From the NCBI GenBank assembly GCA_020466095.1, contig CM035809.1, positions 28,694,563-28,758,562 of the forward strand: a DNA stretch of 64,000 nucleotides, in the 5' to 3' direction. Every line of letters begins with the position of its first letter. Position 1 is the stretch's first letter. Under the pieces are notes generated by a model, which was not told the origin of the DNA, made no database searches, and worked only from the letters and a program-made list of their open reading frames with translations. A program made the position numbers and the translations under genes. Below are positions 11,830-23,037 of the stretch, one piece after another. This stretch comes from Chlorops oryzae. Lineage: Eukaryota > Arthropoda > Insecta > Diptera > Chloropidae.

Positions 11830-12286
11830 TAGGGCATTTACATATATGCTTAGCGCTACTCGTTTAAGCTAAAACGACTAATTCAAAACGGGGTGTTTAC
11901 ATATGCTCATGTCGTTTTGTCATTTTATGGTTATCTTTTGTTTGCTCAACACGTGAAATATTACTGAATATTGTTATTTAGAATAGAAGCAATTATTGAA
12001 ATTGTGTTCGTTTTCTACATTGGTTGTGGAAACAACCTCACAAATTTTTAAATTAGAAATTTCAATTACCATATGGTTTGCATTTTTATAGTGATGACAC
12101 TCAGATTTCAATATTTTTATCAGTTATAATCAGGATTTATCTTGTTTAGCTACTTGTTTTAAATTAAAACAGGAAAGTTTCTCGTTATAGTTTTGTATGA
12201 TAAAACGGGAAAAATCTAAGTTGTTTTAGTGCTAAAACGGGCATAGTTCCTAAAACGCGAATAAAATGGCATATGTAAATGGCCTA
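11830..12286. mobile_element. MITE with TAGGGCATTTACATAT ends (457 bp)
   Basis: Left end TAGGGCATTTACATAT and right end complementary to TAGGCCATTTACATAT, 15 of 16 matching. The interior contains several AAAACGGG-type motifs in both orientations. Flanking triplets are TCA and TTA, so the target duplication is not clean. A PIF/Harbinger relation is possible because the GCATTTACAT-type end recalls that group, but it is not established. It sits 12 bp after the preceding GTCY-type repeat. Confidence 0.6.
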
Positions 12287-12980
12287 TTACATACAAGAAT
12301 GGACAAAAAAATCACAAATTAGATCACATATGTTTGTTATAATGTATAATAATCTTCCGTAAACTGACTTTCCAGACTCAAAATTTTATTATGGAATATG
12401 TAGATGAGGCATTTTTTTACCTTTTTTTATTTATTTAAAATATTTGTTTGATTTTTATTAATACTTTTGGTTGTTGATATTACAAATCGTTGTTTGAAAA
12501 TGTTTATTGAGTGTTAATACTTCGGGTAATTGTCCCAATTAAACGATTTGATAATATAACAAAAAGTGTGGTAGGCTGAGTTTTAACAACGAATTTTTAG
12601 CATGTCTCCACATTGAATTAACATAGTGAATTAACCATATGGATTAGAGTCTGTAAAGCATCTGCATCAAATCTTATCAAAAAAATTATTTGTTTTTAGT
12701 CTCCTGAACTAATATTTTCTATAATAATCGTAATTATACGCTTCTAAATGTCCGAAATAACTCTAATTCATTAAGTAATCCACTATGTGGAAACATGCTA
12801 TTTGTTATATTGATTAAAAAATTGGTTGTATTTACGCACAAATGTCTTTCTGTGTCATTGTTAGCGATAGAGTGACACTTATACTAAATTCCACTCGCCA
12901 CAACTTTCAATACACATCTCTTCAAATAGCTCTGCCCCCCAACCCCCAAAACCCAAAAAAGGGGACTCTGGCGTAAAAAT
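12287..12980. other. gene-free AT-rich stretch
   Basis: No repeat family, RNA gene or coding frame recognised. C- and A-rich runs occur at about 12,935-12,960. Homology with copy B resumes only near 12,985-13,000. Confidence 0.4.
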
Positions 12981-12999
12981 CTTCAAACGTTGGCTTGTC

Positions 13000-13640
13000 A
13001 TTTTCATCAGAGCAAACTGCAGTTTTAACCTAATTGGACGGTAGTTAACCAGTCCTCCACATTCATCGCCTTCACTATCCACAATTCATACTGAAGCATT
13101 TCGTCATTGCACCTGATGTGGGAGCATACAATGGAGGATGGCTAATGCCACGTAACTGACTTACTGTTTTTTATTCATCAAATGAATGCTTTTTAGACTT
13201 CGCAAACTGACGAGGGCCTAAGTCCTTTAAATCCTCTCCGACGCTCAACTCCAAACTCTTTTTTGTTGGGAGCTGGAATGTTGATGCCACTGCTCTTGCC
13301 AGTTCAACTGCAACTTCAACTGTTCCGGTCTCTTCTCTTCTATTCTCTTCACTTCTCTTCTCTTCGGCCTTCTCTTCTGCCCGCTTTTGGAAATGTTGAT
13401 AACTTTGATGACGTTGATGGAAAACTTTTGATTGATGTGGAAAACTTCATACTGCTATTAAGTGGAACCAACAACAGTAACTTTCGGGGCAGCGAACAGC
13501 ACCATCAACAACACCGAAGTCGAACCGGGAGCAGTAGGATCAGAAAAAGGGGCAGCAGGATCCGACATCACGATGAAACGGTAGCAAAAAAAAAAAAATC
13601 ATGAGAGTTTGGGTGTTAGGGCGTTGGTGGAAACTTTGGT
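13000..13640 (+). repeat. high-identity duplication tract 3 (partner about 56,012-56,670)
   Basis: About 90-93% identical by eye to copy B. It includes a CTTCTCTTC-rich run (13,325-13,385) that has a different length in B. Short ORFs here are broken differently in the two copies, so no gene is called. Confidence 0.8.
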
Positions 13641-14553
13641 TATTAATTAATTAACCATTTTTCGATTGCTGGTGACGTGGTAAATGAAGGACCTTGGTGG
13701 GAGTGCTTCATACTGAATGCAAATTTTTATGCCGCTAGCAACGGTGAATTTCTATGTAGGCACCTACGTGGCATTTACTTTTCAAACATGATTCATATGG
13801 TGAATAGTGATCCTTTGGGTGATCCTTTGGTATTCATCAAAGACATACAGAATGAATTTATTTCTCAGTTGCCTTCCAAATGGTTTTTGAACTAAGATAA
13901 GTAAGTAAAAGTCCCCTTAATTGGTGCACTCCACTTTGGCGATTTCTCTGATTGATTACAGATTCTCCAAAAATGTTGCATTTCCTCATGGGATTATCCT
14001 GAATGTCTGTGCTACCTGTGGCTTTTCGAGGTATTACCTTCTTCTCATCCCTTTTTTTTTACTGACTTTTACGAGACATATTTATAGTTTTCTCTCCAAT
14101 GATTGCCATGTTTTTCCTCAGCTTCCATTGCATCGAAATGTTCATCGTTTTTTTTTTTTTTTGGAATGTGAACTTTACGATAAAGCTCGACGAAGCGAGC
14201 GGAAGAGAGCGTGTTGTTGTTGCCTAAGATTCTGTGGTTTTAAATTTATATCCCAAAACAATTCGCTTAATAGAGCTTGATATAACCTAACTGTGTTATG
14301 GGTATGGATGGATGTGGTTTTGGTGAAGAGGCGAAACATTTATGTGCTGCAGACTAATGGTACAAATGAAGTTGAAAATCCTTCGCATAATTGAGGTCCT
14401 TCATGGCCGTTGTAGCGTGGATAATTGCCTCTGCTTTTCCCCACATCAAAGCTTAAGTAAAATAAAGAGAATTTCTCACACACTCATCCACCCCACCCCA
14501 TCCACAACATTAAAGTCTTTATTAAGGTAATTTAAGTAGCTTAACCGTTGATT
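13641..14553. other. diverged duplication segment, no gene seen
   Basis: Patchy similarity to 56,880-57,450. Examples are GCTACCTGTGGCTTTTC at about 14,015 and TTTATGTGCTGC at 14,338. A poly-T run lies at about 14,149-14,163. Confidence 0.5.
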
Positions 14554-14701
14554 TTAACGCCTGGCTTCAAATAGCACAGCAACTCCTGCAAAGCATTGAA
14601 CACACACAAACATATGGAATCAGTTACAATCAAAAGCGCAGCTCATTGAAATTGGTTCCATGTATTTTCATGTGTTGAATATTTGAAGGAATTCCTGCGC
14701 A
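14554..14701. repeat. foldback dispersed repeat, copy 2 of 3
   Basis: Begins TTAACGCCTGGCTTC and ends GAAGGAATTCCTGCGC, with the shared centre GTTACAATC and inverted arms around CATATGGAATC/ATTGGTTCCATG. Copy B lacks it at the matching place, so it is probably an insertion into copy A or a loss from B. Confidence 0.65.
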
Positions 14702-16590
14702 TTCATTTCTTTCAACTTATGATAGTAGTGGAAAAAAGTTCACAGACTACTACTATCCGTAATCCTTCAATTAAGCGACGCCATAGAAATAGCTCCCTCA
14801 AGGGTCCTGTTAATCATGATTTTATTGCACTTTATTTTGCACGACGACCTGTAAAAGTCGTGCGTCCTATCTGCTACTTGCATTTTCTGCCGGCATATTC
14901 AGACTTCCAGCTGGAGAGTTCTGCAGAAAATTGTTGCATGGGTGGAATGGATGGATGCGATTTCACCTTTTGAGCGGACGTACTTCACAGGATTGTTAGC
15001 TAAATACCCATAAATTCCATTTAAATGACTTCTGTCAGCCAAAATCCTTACTGCTTGCCTCCTGCATTCTCCGTCCTGTGAGGAACGTGTTCTGCTCTGA
15101 AAAGCTTATTTAAGTACGCTATGGCCAGTCGTGCGGAACTGTTCTCATTTAAAGGGGTGTGTTTGGCCCCTTTGATTTATCATTTTAACTTATGATTAAT
15201 TTCGATTTGTTTTATTTTGTATTGGAATCCGATCTTTGATCTCTTTTTTACTGAGTGCTCCTTTTCATTCAAAGTTTCTAATAAGCTTTCTGTCATGTCA
15301 TTATTTTTCGTCCTCTCTTTTAAATGCATACATATGTATGTTAATCTTAAATGTATGTTACATGTATGTTAATCTTAAATATCAGGAGTAATATTTACCA
15401 TTTCATAAGTTATGTATGTCCTTCTCCATGAAATCCATTCTAAGGTCCCTTGGCGAATTGTGTGTTGAACTAATGAAACCAGTTCATTTCAAAAGAAAAT
15501 CGTACCGCTCTGTCTGTGTGTGTAGCTGTGTGCAAATGGCTTACAATAAGCTATGTACGAAGGGTAAATAACAAAGACGAAAGTTAAAAAGAAAAAAAAA
15601 AAGGAAAATAAATAATAAAATAAAAAGGAAAGATTAAAGGAAAAGCTAATACGATTTTCCTTTAAATACAGTGAAAAGCACCGCAGGGGAAAGTCGAAGG
15701 AAATTTCGTTAGAAAAAGAAAGATAAACGCATTTTGGTGCCTCATTCCTTGCTCCACAGATGACTTAGAGATACCGATGGCGATGTGGTGTTGTGTGGAT
15801 GGAGTCAGTTGATTGGAATTAGGGGGTTTTTTCTTCGACCCGAGAAGGACGAATGTACGTCTTATTTTTTCGTTCTCGAAACTCTCCCTCCAGTCTGCAA
15901 ACGTTCTTCGCCCGAGATATGTACATATTTCGGTTTTTTTTTATTTCCCAAAGGTCGTCTTTCGTTGAGGCACAGATGAAGGGCAAGAGCGTGGAGAATC
16001 GCTTCAGTCAGAACCGCAACCGGAAGATTCAGTTGTGCTATAGATATACATACATATCTATCTTCCAGTGCATGCAAAGTGTGGATATGCGGATGTGTGG
16101 AAGTGTGTGTGTGTGTGCGGACGTGTGCTCGCCGCAACGGACTGGCGACACATCAAAAGAAGTGGTCAAAACGATTCCTCTATGCTTGCGCTGTGGGAAA
16201 TGGTTCAATAAACCCATTACTTCCCGAAATCTTTGTTCGCTTTTCTTCGCTCGTCTGCTTCTTTCCGGTTTTTCCGTTGCCAAGAAAAGCAGCAAAACTT
16301 AACGGAAAAAATGTAAGAAAAAAAATAAATAAATAAAAATAAAATGAAGCTAGAATACCAGTATCTATACAGCAAAAGAAACGGAACTTGATTACGAGTG
16401 GAATGATGCGATGCGAACTCGGATTTCTGTGTTGCTTTTCGTTACAACCGGTTTTCTTATGCCATTAACCCGTTCTTGCCATTCTGCAGCAATATTTCTC
16501 TTCCATCCATTTGTCTTTTCACTGCTAATCGTTCTCTCTTTAACTTGCTCTTCTATCTCCATTTCGATCTCTCAGTCTCTCCCCTCTCTC

Positions 16591-16630
<40 letters not shown>

Positions 16631-17110
16631 CCTCTCTCTCTTGTGTGAAGCCCCGAAAACACGTTTCGAAAACAGATTTTAAATTGGCAATAAAGAGCAA
16701 TTCATCTTTCTTGTTGTGCGTTATGTGTTTTATGTTTATGTTTATTGACGGTAATTTCGTTTGTGAAGCCGCGCAAATCGGTTCAATGCTCGTTCCACTT
16801 CTCCGCTATTCTCTTTTGGTCTTGGTTTCGATTTTTTGAGCGAATCACTTCGTCCTTGAGATGAAGTCTAAGCATTTTGCTTCTATGCTTCTGTTTTGGT
16901 TTATTTAGTGGGGTTTCTTCAATTGGCTGTCATTGTTTTCCCCTCCCATTTCTCCTCTAGATTTTCCTCTCCTCTCTTCTCGTCTTTTCGAATTTTGTAT
17001 TGATATTTGGTTTCGCTTTCATTTCTGCTTCAATTTCCGTTTCCTAGTCCAAATGTTGTCTCCATTTATTTAAAGGTGTAGGTGGATTCAGGATGTGTGA
17101 ATACAGGGGA
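14702..17110. other. diverged right part of duplication copy A
   Basis: Similarity to copy B is patchy. Examples are 15,020-15,060 with 57,970-58,010, 15,725-15,830 with 58,690-58,770, 16,190-16,240 with 59,093-59,140, 16,670-16,890 with 59,597-59,825, and 17,020-17,055 with 60,415-60,455. Identity is about 65-80% by eye. The ORFs at 15,853-16,302 and 16,411-16,839 depend on simple repeats and are not conserved as frames. An A-rich run lies at 15,588-15,640. Confidence 0.6.
16567..16640 (+). repeat. (CT)n microsatellite
   Basis: Nearly pure CT repeats with CCCTCTC interruptions. A shorter counterpart occurs in copy B at about 59,466-59,555. Confidence 0.95.
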
Positions 17111-17591
17111 CGGTCTTGTGTTCTTGTGACTCTGGGTAAAATGGTGCCATTATCACTGATTTGAGTCACATGAATTGGTGATGGATAATATTTTGCCGCT
17201 TAAAATTCTCAGCGCAGTGATAGATTAATCGAAATCGTTATCGATTTGAAAATTTCAAATGTGAACAACTGAAGACATGACGGCGTCCTTAATCCATGCC
17301 ATAATAGCCGTGATTTAGCTTGATATGGATAAGGAAATGCCAACATTTACCTCAGAAATGTTTGAATTAAATTAATTGAATAATAACTCAAATGATTGAT
17401 TAGTTCGACCAAAATAAATTAGGATTGCCTAGGCATAAAATGTGAAGATTCAAAATAGTCGAAGAAAAAAGGGGAAGGCGGGGCAAGTTGAGCAACGGAG
17501 TAAATCGTGCAATCGCATTTAAATGGCTTCAGTGCTTAAATTCAACTTATAAGAAATAAAAATAGGCATAAATTACTACTCCACCAGGTGG

Positions 17592-18155
17592 CATGACAAG
17601 CTATTGGAACTTTTCGTTCAAGAAATGTACCCGCTCAGGTGAAAAATTGCTCAACTAGCGCCGCTCTACCCTATCGGGGATCAAATTATGGGGTTTCAAT
17701 TAGTATTGTAGAGTATTTAAAAGGGCATCAAAATTTTGCTAAGAAAAATATTCAATTATTATTGGCTATAATTCTCATAAGGTTTATAAAAAAATGGTAT
17801 TTTGTCCTTTTCGTTTGAGTATAAAGGAAGAAAGTGTGTACTTTAGTTTTGACTCAATAAGTTCAGTTACATGACAAGCTATTGGAACTTTTCGTTCTAG
17901 ATATGAACCCGCTCAGGTGAAAAATTGCTCAACTAGCGCCGCTCTACACTATCGGGGATCAAATTGGCCAAAAATTATGAGGTTTCAATTAGTATTGTAG
18001 AGTATTTAAAAGGACATCAAAATTTTGCTAAAAAAATATGAATTTACTATTGGCTATAATTCTCATTAGGTTTATAAATAAATGATATTTGTTCCTTTTC
18101 GTTTGAGTTTAAAGGAAGAAAGTGTGTACTACACTTTTGACTCAATAAGTTCAGT
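17592..18155 (+). repeat. two tandem copies of a 278-bp sequence
   Basis: CATGACAAGCTATTGGAACT starts at 17,592 and again at 17,870. Both copies run through GCCGCTCTACNCTATCGGGG and end near GACTCAATAAGTTCAG. Identity is about 90% by eye with small indels. No ORF, tRNA-like box or terminal inverted repeat was found. Confidence 0.9.
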
Positions 18156-19825
18156 AATTAATCTTTTTAAAAATATTCACCGTACGCATGGCGCTTAACT
18201 GAAAAAAACATCCTTTTTGTCCTTTTGTAACTTGGAACACTTTGTACAATTTTCAACATCCTGTGAGGCAGTTATTAATTGGCATTTTCCAAAAGTCAAA
18301 AATCACAAAAACTTGTTTCTCCTTTTCTCTTTGCATGAAGGATCCTTCGAGATTTGTTGCACTTCGTTGAAAATTAAAACAAATACCGAAGTGTCAAAAT
18401 TTGGAATTTTCACAATTTTGAATCTCGAAAACTTGATAACTTTGTTTCTCTTGCAAATCTTCAAATAAATATTTTGACTTAAGAATGAGATTTACTAAAA
18501 CTTTTCGAACTCCTTCTTATCCTTTTCAACTCTTAAGTGAGACTCAATTTTCCCCCATACGCCGCAAGTAGTGAAACACATTTTCAAGTGAAATATCCGA
18601 AAATTGGTAGGAAATATTTTCCTTTTTCCATTTTTCATGTTTTTCCCCATGTTCGTAGGAGATCTGTGTTCTTGACACCTTCTGTGGAAATATGGGGGAA
18701 ACATTTTTTTGTTTTTGTTTTTTTGCTTGCCTACAAGAAGTCATCATTCAGCGTTCCCAGCGTGATCATGTGTGCCTAGAGAGGTTTTTTTCCAGAATTA
18801 TCTCCCGTAAGAGGACGCGTAGAAGTTATTTGCACTGAACTCGAGCCAGACTTTTGCTTTCACTCTTTGTTGTTTTTTTCGCTTCTATTTTAAAATTTTT
18901 TTGCACTCCCACCGAAAGTTCTCTGTTTTTTATTGTTCCTCGCCTTTGATTTCCGCTTGAGTTGGTAACTCATTGCCGCATTCTTTCGCCCTTTGATGCG
19001 TTCCGCCCGGTGCAGCTACACCGATTCGATTCGAAAGCGTTGGAAATAAATTTGAACTTCGTGAAACAAACACACACACACACACACCAACATGCGTATG
19101 CTGTTTAAATTGTCAGTGCTCCCAGTAGGAAATAGTACCCACATCTAAGTGACATTGACGCAACAAACTGACATGACTTTGCAGTTGAGACTTGCCATCG
19201 AATTCGTTTTCAATGAAAGGCAATTGCGAATCTGAGAAACGAGAAATTAATTGAAAGCCTAACTTTCCGACTGGGATGAAATCGCAAATTTGTTTACTTG
19301 CATCTATGAAGAGAGGAGAAGTTTTTAGAACTTTTTTCTGGTGGCAGGATGCGTTACGTATCAGCATGTTTACGCAGCCGGCTTCCTTTTCACATCACTA
19401 TTTTTGGACCAAAAAAGTGTTTTTTCTTCTTTAAATCCATGCACGATGGCATAGCAGTTAAGCGACTCGAAAAGCTTCAAGTGTTTGAATATTCCGTTCC
19501 AAGCAAAAAAACCTGTAAATGGAGATAAAAAATGTCGGATTTAAATCAAAGAATCATACGAAGATAGAGAGCATATGTGCTTACATAGCTGAGAAAAATA
19601 GCTTGGATGCGTTAAATTCAAATCTTCAAATCAATTCTTCATTTAAACACATGTCTTCATCCGACAGAGAATATTCTTGGAACCTGAAAAGAAAACAATT
19701 TGGGAAAATTAAGGTCGATAGAAATACTTAGGTACTTTTTATTTCCACTTTTTAATGTTTTCTTACGTCACAGTAGCTTTTAAAATTATTTGTCTACTTT
19801 TGCCTTTCGTTTTTTAATGAATGAT
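18156..19825. other. gene-free stretch
   Basis: Several ORFs of 60-90 codons overlap on both strands at 18,217-18,779 and 19,113-19,731. None has recognisable content or splice context. A short (CA)n run lies at 19,071-19,086. Confidence 0.4.
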
Positions 19826-19995
19826 TAATGCCTGGTTTCCAATACCGCAGCAATTTTTACGTAGAAATTTCTATACAGCAATTCCTTCAATTATTCAGCA
19901 CATTCAAGTACATGGAACGAGCTACAATCGAATCCGCAGTTGATTAGAATTCGTTCCATATGTTTGCATATGTTCAATAGTTTCTTTAGGACATT
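19826..19995. repeat. foldback dispersed repeat, copy 3 of 3
   Basis: Begins ATGCCTGGTTTCC and contains the shared centre GCTACAATCGAATCCGCA flanked by CATGGAAC and GTTCCATATG. The left part has AATTCCTTCAATTATTCAGC, matching the AATTTCTTCGAAATATTCAGC-type arm of copy 1. It lies about 80 bp left of the mariner. Confidence 0.65.
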
Positions 19996-20074
19996 TTCTC
20001 TCCTAGCATCGAAGGAATAAAACTAACATATGTAAATAGACATACTTATATATGATGTACGTACGTATTATATA

Positions 20075-20106
20075 TTAGGTGTAGTAAAAAGAAATCCATT
20101 ATTTTT
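20075..20106 (+). repeat. mariner 5' terminal inverted repeat
   Basis: 32 bp, exact reverse complement of 21,331-21,362. Preceded by TA. Confidence 0.97.
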
Positions 20107-20259
20107 CCAATAGATGGCGTTATTTATCTGCATCTCGCGTTGTATAAGTCCGATCGTGTTCCGCTAGGGGGCATTAGAAAGATGACAGTTCCTACTAAAA
20201 AAGTTTTTTTTACACTTTTTTGATTGATTGATTCAGTTTTGTTTGAGAGCTTGTCAAAG

Positions 20260-21285
20260 ATGGACATCAGCAAAGAGAAAATTCGCTACATTTTACAGTT
20301 TTTCTTCGATAAGGGAGAAAACGCAAGCCAGGCGGCTGAAAATGTGAATAGCGTTTATGGACCTGATACTGTAACAGCCAATCATGCGCAATTTTGGTTT
20401 CGTCGATTCCGTTCCGGTAACTTCGATGTCAAGGATGCACCACGCACTGGAAGGCCAATTGTCGAAAATGTCGATAAAATCATGGAAATTATCGAGTCCG
20501 ACCGTCATGTTAGCACTGTTTCGATTGCAAAAGAGCTAAAGATTGCACAAAAAACCGTTTGGAACCATTTGAATAAGGCTGGATACACAAAGAAGCTCGA
20601 TGTATGGGTGCCACACGAGTTAACGCAAAAAAACCTAATAGACCGAATTTCCATCTGCGAATCGCTGCTGAACCGCAACAAAATCGACCCATTTCTGAAG
20701 CGGTTGGTGACTGGTGATGAATAGTGGGTCACTTACAACAACGTCAAGCGAAAACGGTCGTGGTCGAAACACGGTGAACCGGCGGAAACGGTGGCCAAGC
20801 CAGGATTGACGGCCAGGAAGGTTTTGCTGTGTGTTTGGTGGGATTGGCAGGGAATTATCTACTATGAGCTGCTCCCATACGGCAAAACTCTTAACTCGGA
20901 ACTCTACTGTCAACAATTGGACCGTATGAAGGAAGCAATCGCCCATAAGCGGCCAGCTTTGGCCAATAAGAGAGGAATTGTGTTCCATCAGGACAACGCC
21001 AGGCCACACACGTCGATAGTGACTCGCCAGAAGCTCCGGGAGTTTGGTTGGGAGGTTCTTCTGCATCCACCTTATAGTCCGGACCTGGCACCAAGTGATT
21101 ACCATCTGTTCCTGTCCTTGGCGAACAATTTTGCTGGTGAAACATTCGCTTCAAGAGAGGCTTCTGAAATTCGACTGTCTCAATTTTTTGCTAATAGGAA
21201 CGAGGGCTTCTATGAGAGAGGCATAATGAAATTACCTTTAAAATGGCAACAAGTTATCGAACAAAACGGCGCATATTTGACCTAA
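20260..21285 (+). pseudogene. mariner transposase with one in-frame stop
   Basis: A 341-codon frame, close to the usual ~345 residues, starting at the ATG at 20,260 (MDISKEKIR). An upstream in-frame ATG at 20,224 would add 12 residues, but 20,260 fits the family better. The N-terminal half carries the paired helix-turn-helix DNA-binding region, with GRP near residue 66 and the WVPHEL linker motif. The DDD catalytic triad is complete: D153 (TGDE), D245 (HQDNARPH) and D280 (SPDLAPSDY), with 34 residues between the last two. Codon 155 is TAG (20,722-20,724), directly after the first catalytic motif, so the product as read would end before the catalytic core. The same frame resumes immediately and runs to TAA at 21,283. 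No other break was seen. The subfamily (mellifera, cecropia or rosa-like) is not resolved. Confidence 0.95.
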
Positions 21286-21330
21286 ATCGGGTCATTCTAA
21301 CTATCTTAAATAAAGCCCTCAATTTAATGC

Positions 21331-21362
21331 AAAAATAATGGATTTCTTTTTACTACACCTAA
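21331..21362 (-). repeat. mariner 3' terminal inverted repeat
   Basis: 32 bp, exact reverse complement of 20,075-20,106. Followed by TA. Confidence 0.97.
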
Positions 21363-21364
21363 TA

Positions 21365-22965
21365 TATACGGTACTCGTTGTAAGTTTACCAATCGTTAAC
21401 TCCGACAAACCCCCCTGCAGGTAGCCTGTCGGAACATGACCCAATGTCTACAATGAGTCAATAGGTATAGTTCATCTCTGTCGACCATGTCAACAAGAAG
21501 TTTATATATTTAATTTTTGGTCAATAATTGGTCAATAGTACTGTTGACGCGGACAGTAGAAAAAGAGTATAGATTCACTACTGTCATTTCCAGCAGGGCC
21601 CCTTTTTTCTCACCATATTCACATACATAAGAGGTGGATGAGGGTGGAAATATCTTAATTTTTTGTGTGTGTTAATCAAAATCATATCCGTTTGTATTAC
21701 ATTTTTATTAGCCCCAATCCCACTTGGCCCCTACATATTCACACAATTCCGCCAATCGATTGAACAATGGCTCGTTGGCGCTATTACCATCCATTCGAGG
21801 TAATCAACAGCTACAGCTAAAAAAAAAAAACAAATTCGATTCGATGGAACATGGATTGTGCGGATGGCACCATATTGTCTAGACATGAAATACATACGCT
21901 CGGCAATTTGCAATTTGCAATCGGCAAATGATGCTGCAACACATTTTAGGTCTCGGAAAATGACATTATTTCGCATGAATTTGTCGTCCCCATCGAAACA
22001 AATCCACAACGAATTTTCCCAATGACAATCGAGCGCAATAAAGCCAAGCTCCGTCCCCCGCCTTCTGTAATCCAGTTGGGTGAAGAAAAAATGTGAGCTT
22101 TTTTTCGTTCCGATTAAAACGCCGCCATCAAAAGCCACTCGCGCGCAATATGGGCTGAAAAAATTTACATTAAATTTCAATTTGAATGGCTGCTTCCTCG
22201 TCCTCACGGGCCGCCTCCATCCGTATTCCCTATTCATACCCGTGCCCGTACACATGGCAGCATTCCATTGGATTTCTTTGCGCATTCATGTGGTAGGTGG
22301 ATGTGCATAGAACGATAGGGACATACCAGGAATGTCCAGAGGAGTCGCATGCCCATGAAGGGGTTTTCAGTTGGTAGTTTTTACCTCATTCACAGATCAC
22401 CCAAGCATTCATTGTCCATCGTTCCATTTTGGATTGAGACTTTAGAGCGAACTAAGTCACAGTGCCATCCACATCTCTTCCCCATTCGATGGCCTTCGAG
22501 CTCAAAAATCCGAGTAATTTGAATAGAATTTGCCAAACAAATACAAGAAAAAATCGCATTTATTTTCGTATTTGTTGTTGTTGCTGTTGTTGTTTTCATT
22601 ATTATATTATTTGTCGCCATTGCTGGAAAATTCATTTCAAACATATTCCATATCGCGTTGCCATTGAAAGCGAAATTTGAATATTAAATCGGATCTCGGA
22701 TTCCGTATTCCGCACAACGTGTTCCGCTTCTTTGCTCCGTTGCTGCAACCGTTCCATGTCGATAAGCTTCTTTGTTCTAAGCTGTTTTCCGGAGCTTTCG
22801 ACTTGCTGAAAGTGTTTAGAGAAAGGATTTAAATCTAGAGGATTAGGTATGCAATCCGTTGACATGAATGTGAAATGATTTCATTGTGCTTTCTGATCAA
22901 GGTAAAGTCACTCAGCCAGATGCTTGAAAAAGACTTTTTCCCATCACTGTTTGAAGAATTTTTAG
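21365..22965. other. gene-free stretch
   Basis: No coding feature supportable. ORFs at 21,731-22,285 (minus) and 22,390-22,680 (both strands) have no recognisable content. A GTTGTTGTTGCTGTTGTTGTT run lies at about 22,573-22,595. Confidence 0.4.
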
Positions 22966-23037
22966 TCCTCGATAGTATAGTGGTTTGTATCGCCGCCTAT
23001 CGCCCGGGAGACCGGGGCTCCATTCCCTCGAATCGTT
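22966..23037 (+). pseudogene. tRNA-Asp pseudogene, anticodon position reads ATC
   Basis: The first ~52 nt follow fly tRNA-Asp almost base for base: TCCTCGATAGTATAGTGGTT, then the anticodon arm and GGGAGACCGGGG. The anticodon position (22,999-23,001) reads ATC instead of GTC. The T-arm is altered (GCTCCATTCCC) and the 3' strand of the acceptor stem is lost, so the 5' TCCTCGA has no partner. It is best read as a decayed tRNA gene or the head of a tRNA-Asp-derived SINE. No A-rich tail or second copy was found in the window. Confidence 0.75.

Larger units (their letters stand above)
1361..17110 (+). repeat. segmental duplication, copy A
   Basis: Sequence from GAGTGCG at 1,361 onward recurs in the same order and orientation from 45,825. 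Matched landmarks by eye: 1,361/45,825; 2,611/47,065; 4,680/51,435; 5,221/51,981; 8,890/54,025; 10,068/55,198; 13,009/56,022; 14,340/57,295; 16,195/59,095; 17,020/60,415. The offset falls from about 44.46 kb to 46.76 kb and then to about 43 kb because each copy carries private insertions. Private to A are the array at 5,560-6,829, the hAT-like element at 7,690-8,232, the repeats at 10,952-12,286 and a foldback copy at 14,554-14,701. No protein-coding gene is evident within it. Confidence 0.9.
20075..21362 (+). mobile_element. mariner transposon, full length (1,288 bp)
   Basis: The ends are perfect 32-bp inverted repeats (TTAGGTGTAGTAAAAAGAAA... and its complement), flanked by the TA target duplication (20,073-20,074 and 21,363-21,364). 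Length, ends, TA target and the encoded DD34D transposase place it in the mariner family of Tc1/mariner. The element is structurally complete; the single obvious defect is a stop codon in the transposase. Perfect inverted ends and an otherwise open frame suggest a young insertion. It could still move if a functional transposase were supplied by another copy. Confidence 0.97.

Noticed and set aside
15853..16302. 149-codon ORF and its overlapping partners on both strands
   Set aside because: No domain, overlapping frames in both directions, and the copy B counterpart is shifted and much diverged.
16411..16839. 142-codon ORF
   Set aside because: Its core is the (CT)n microsatellite read as Ser-Leu; the frame is not kept in copy B.
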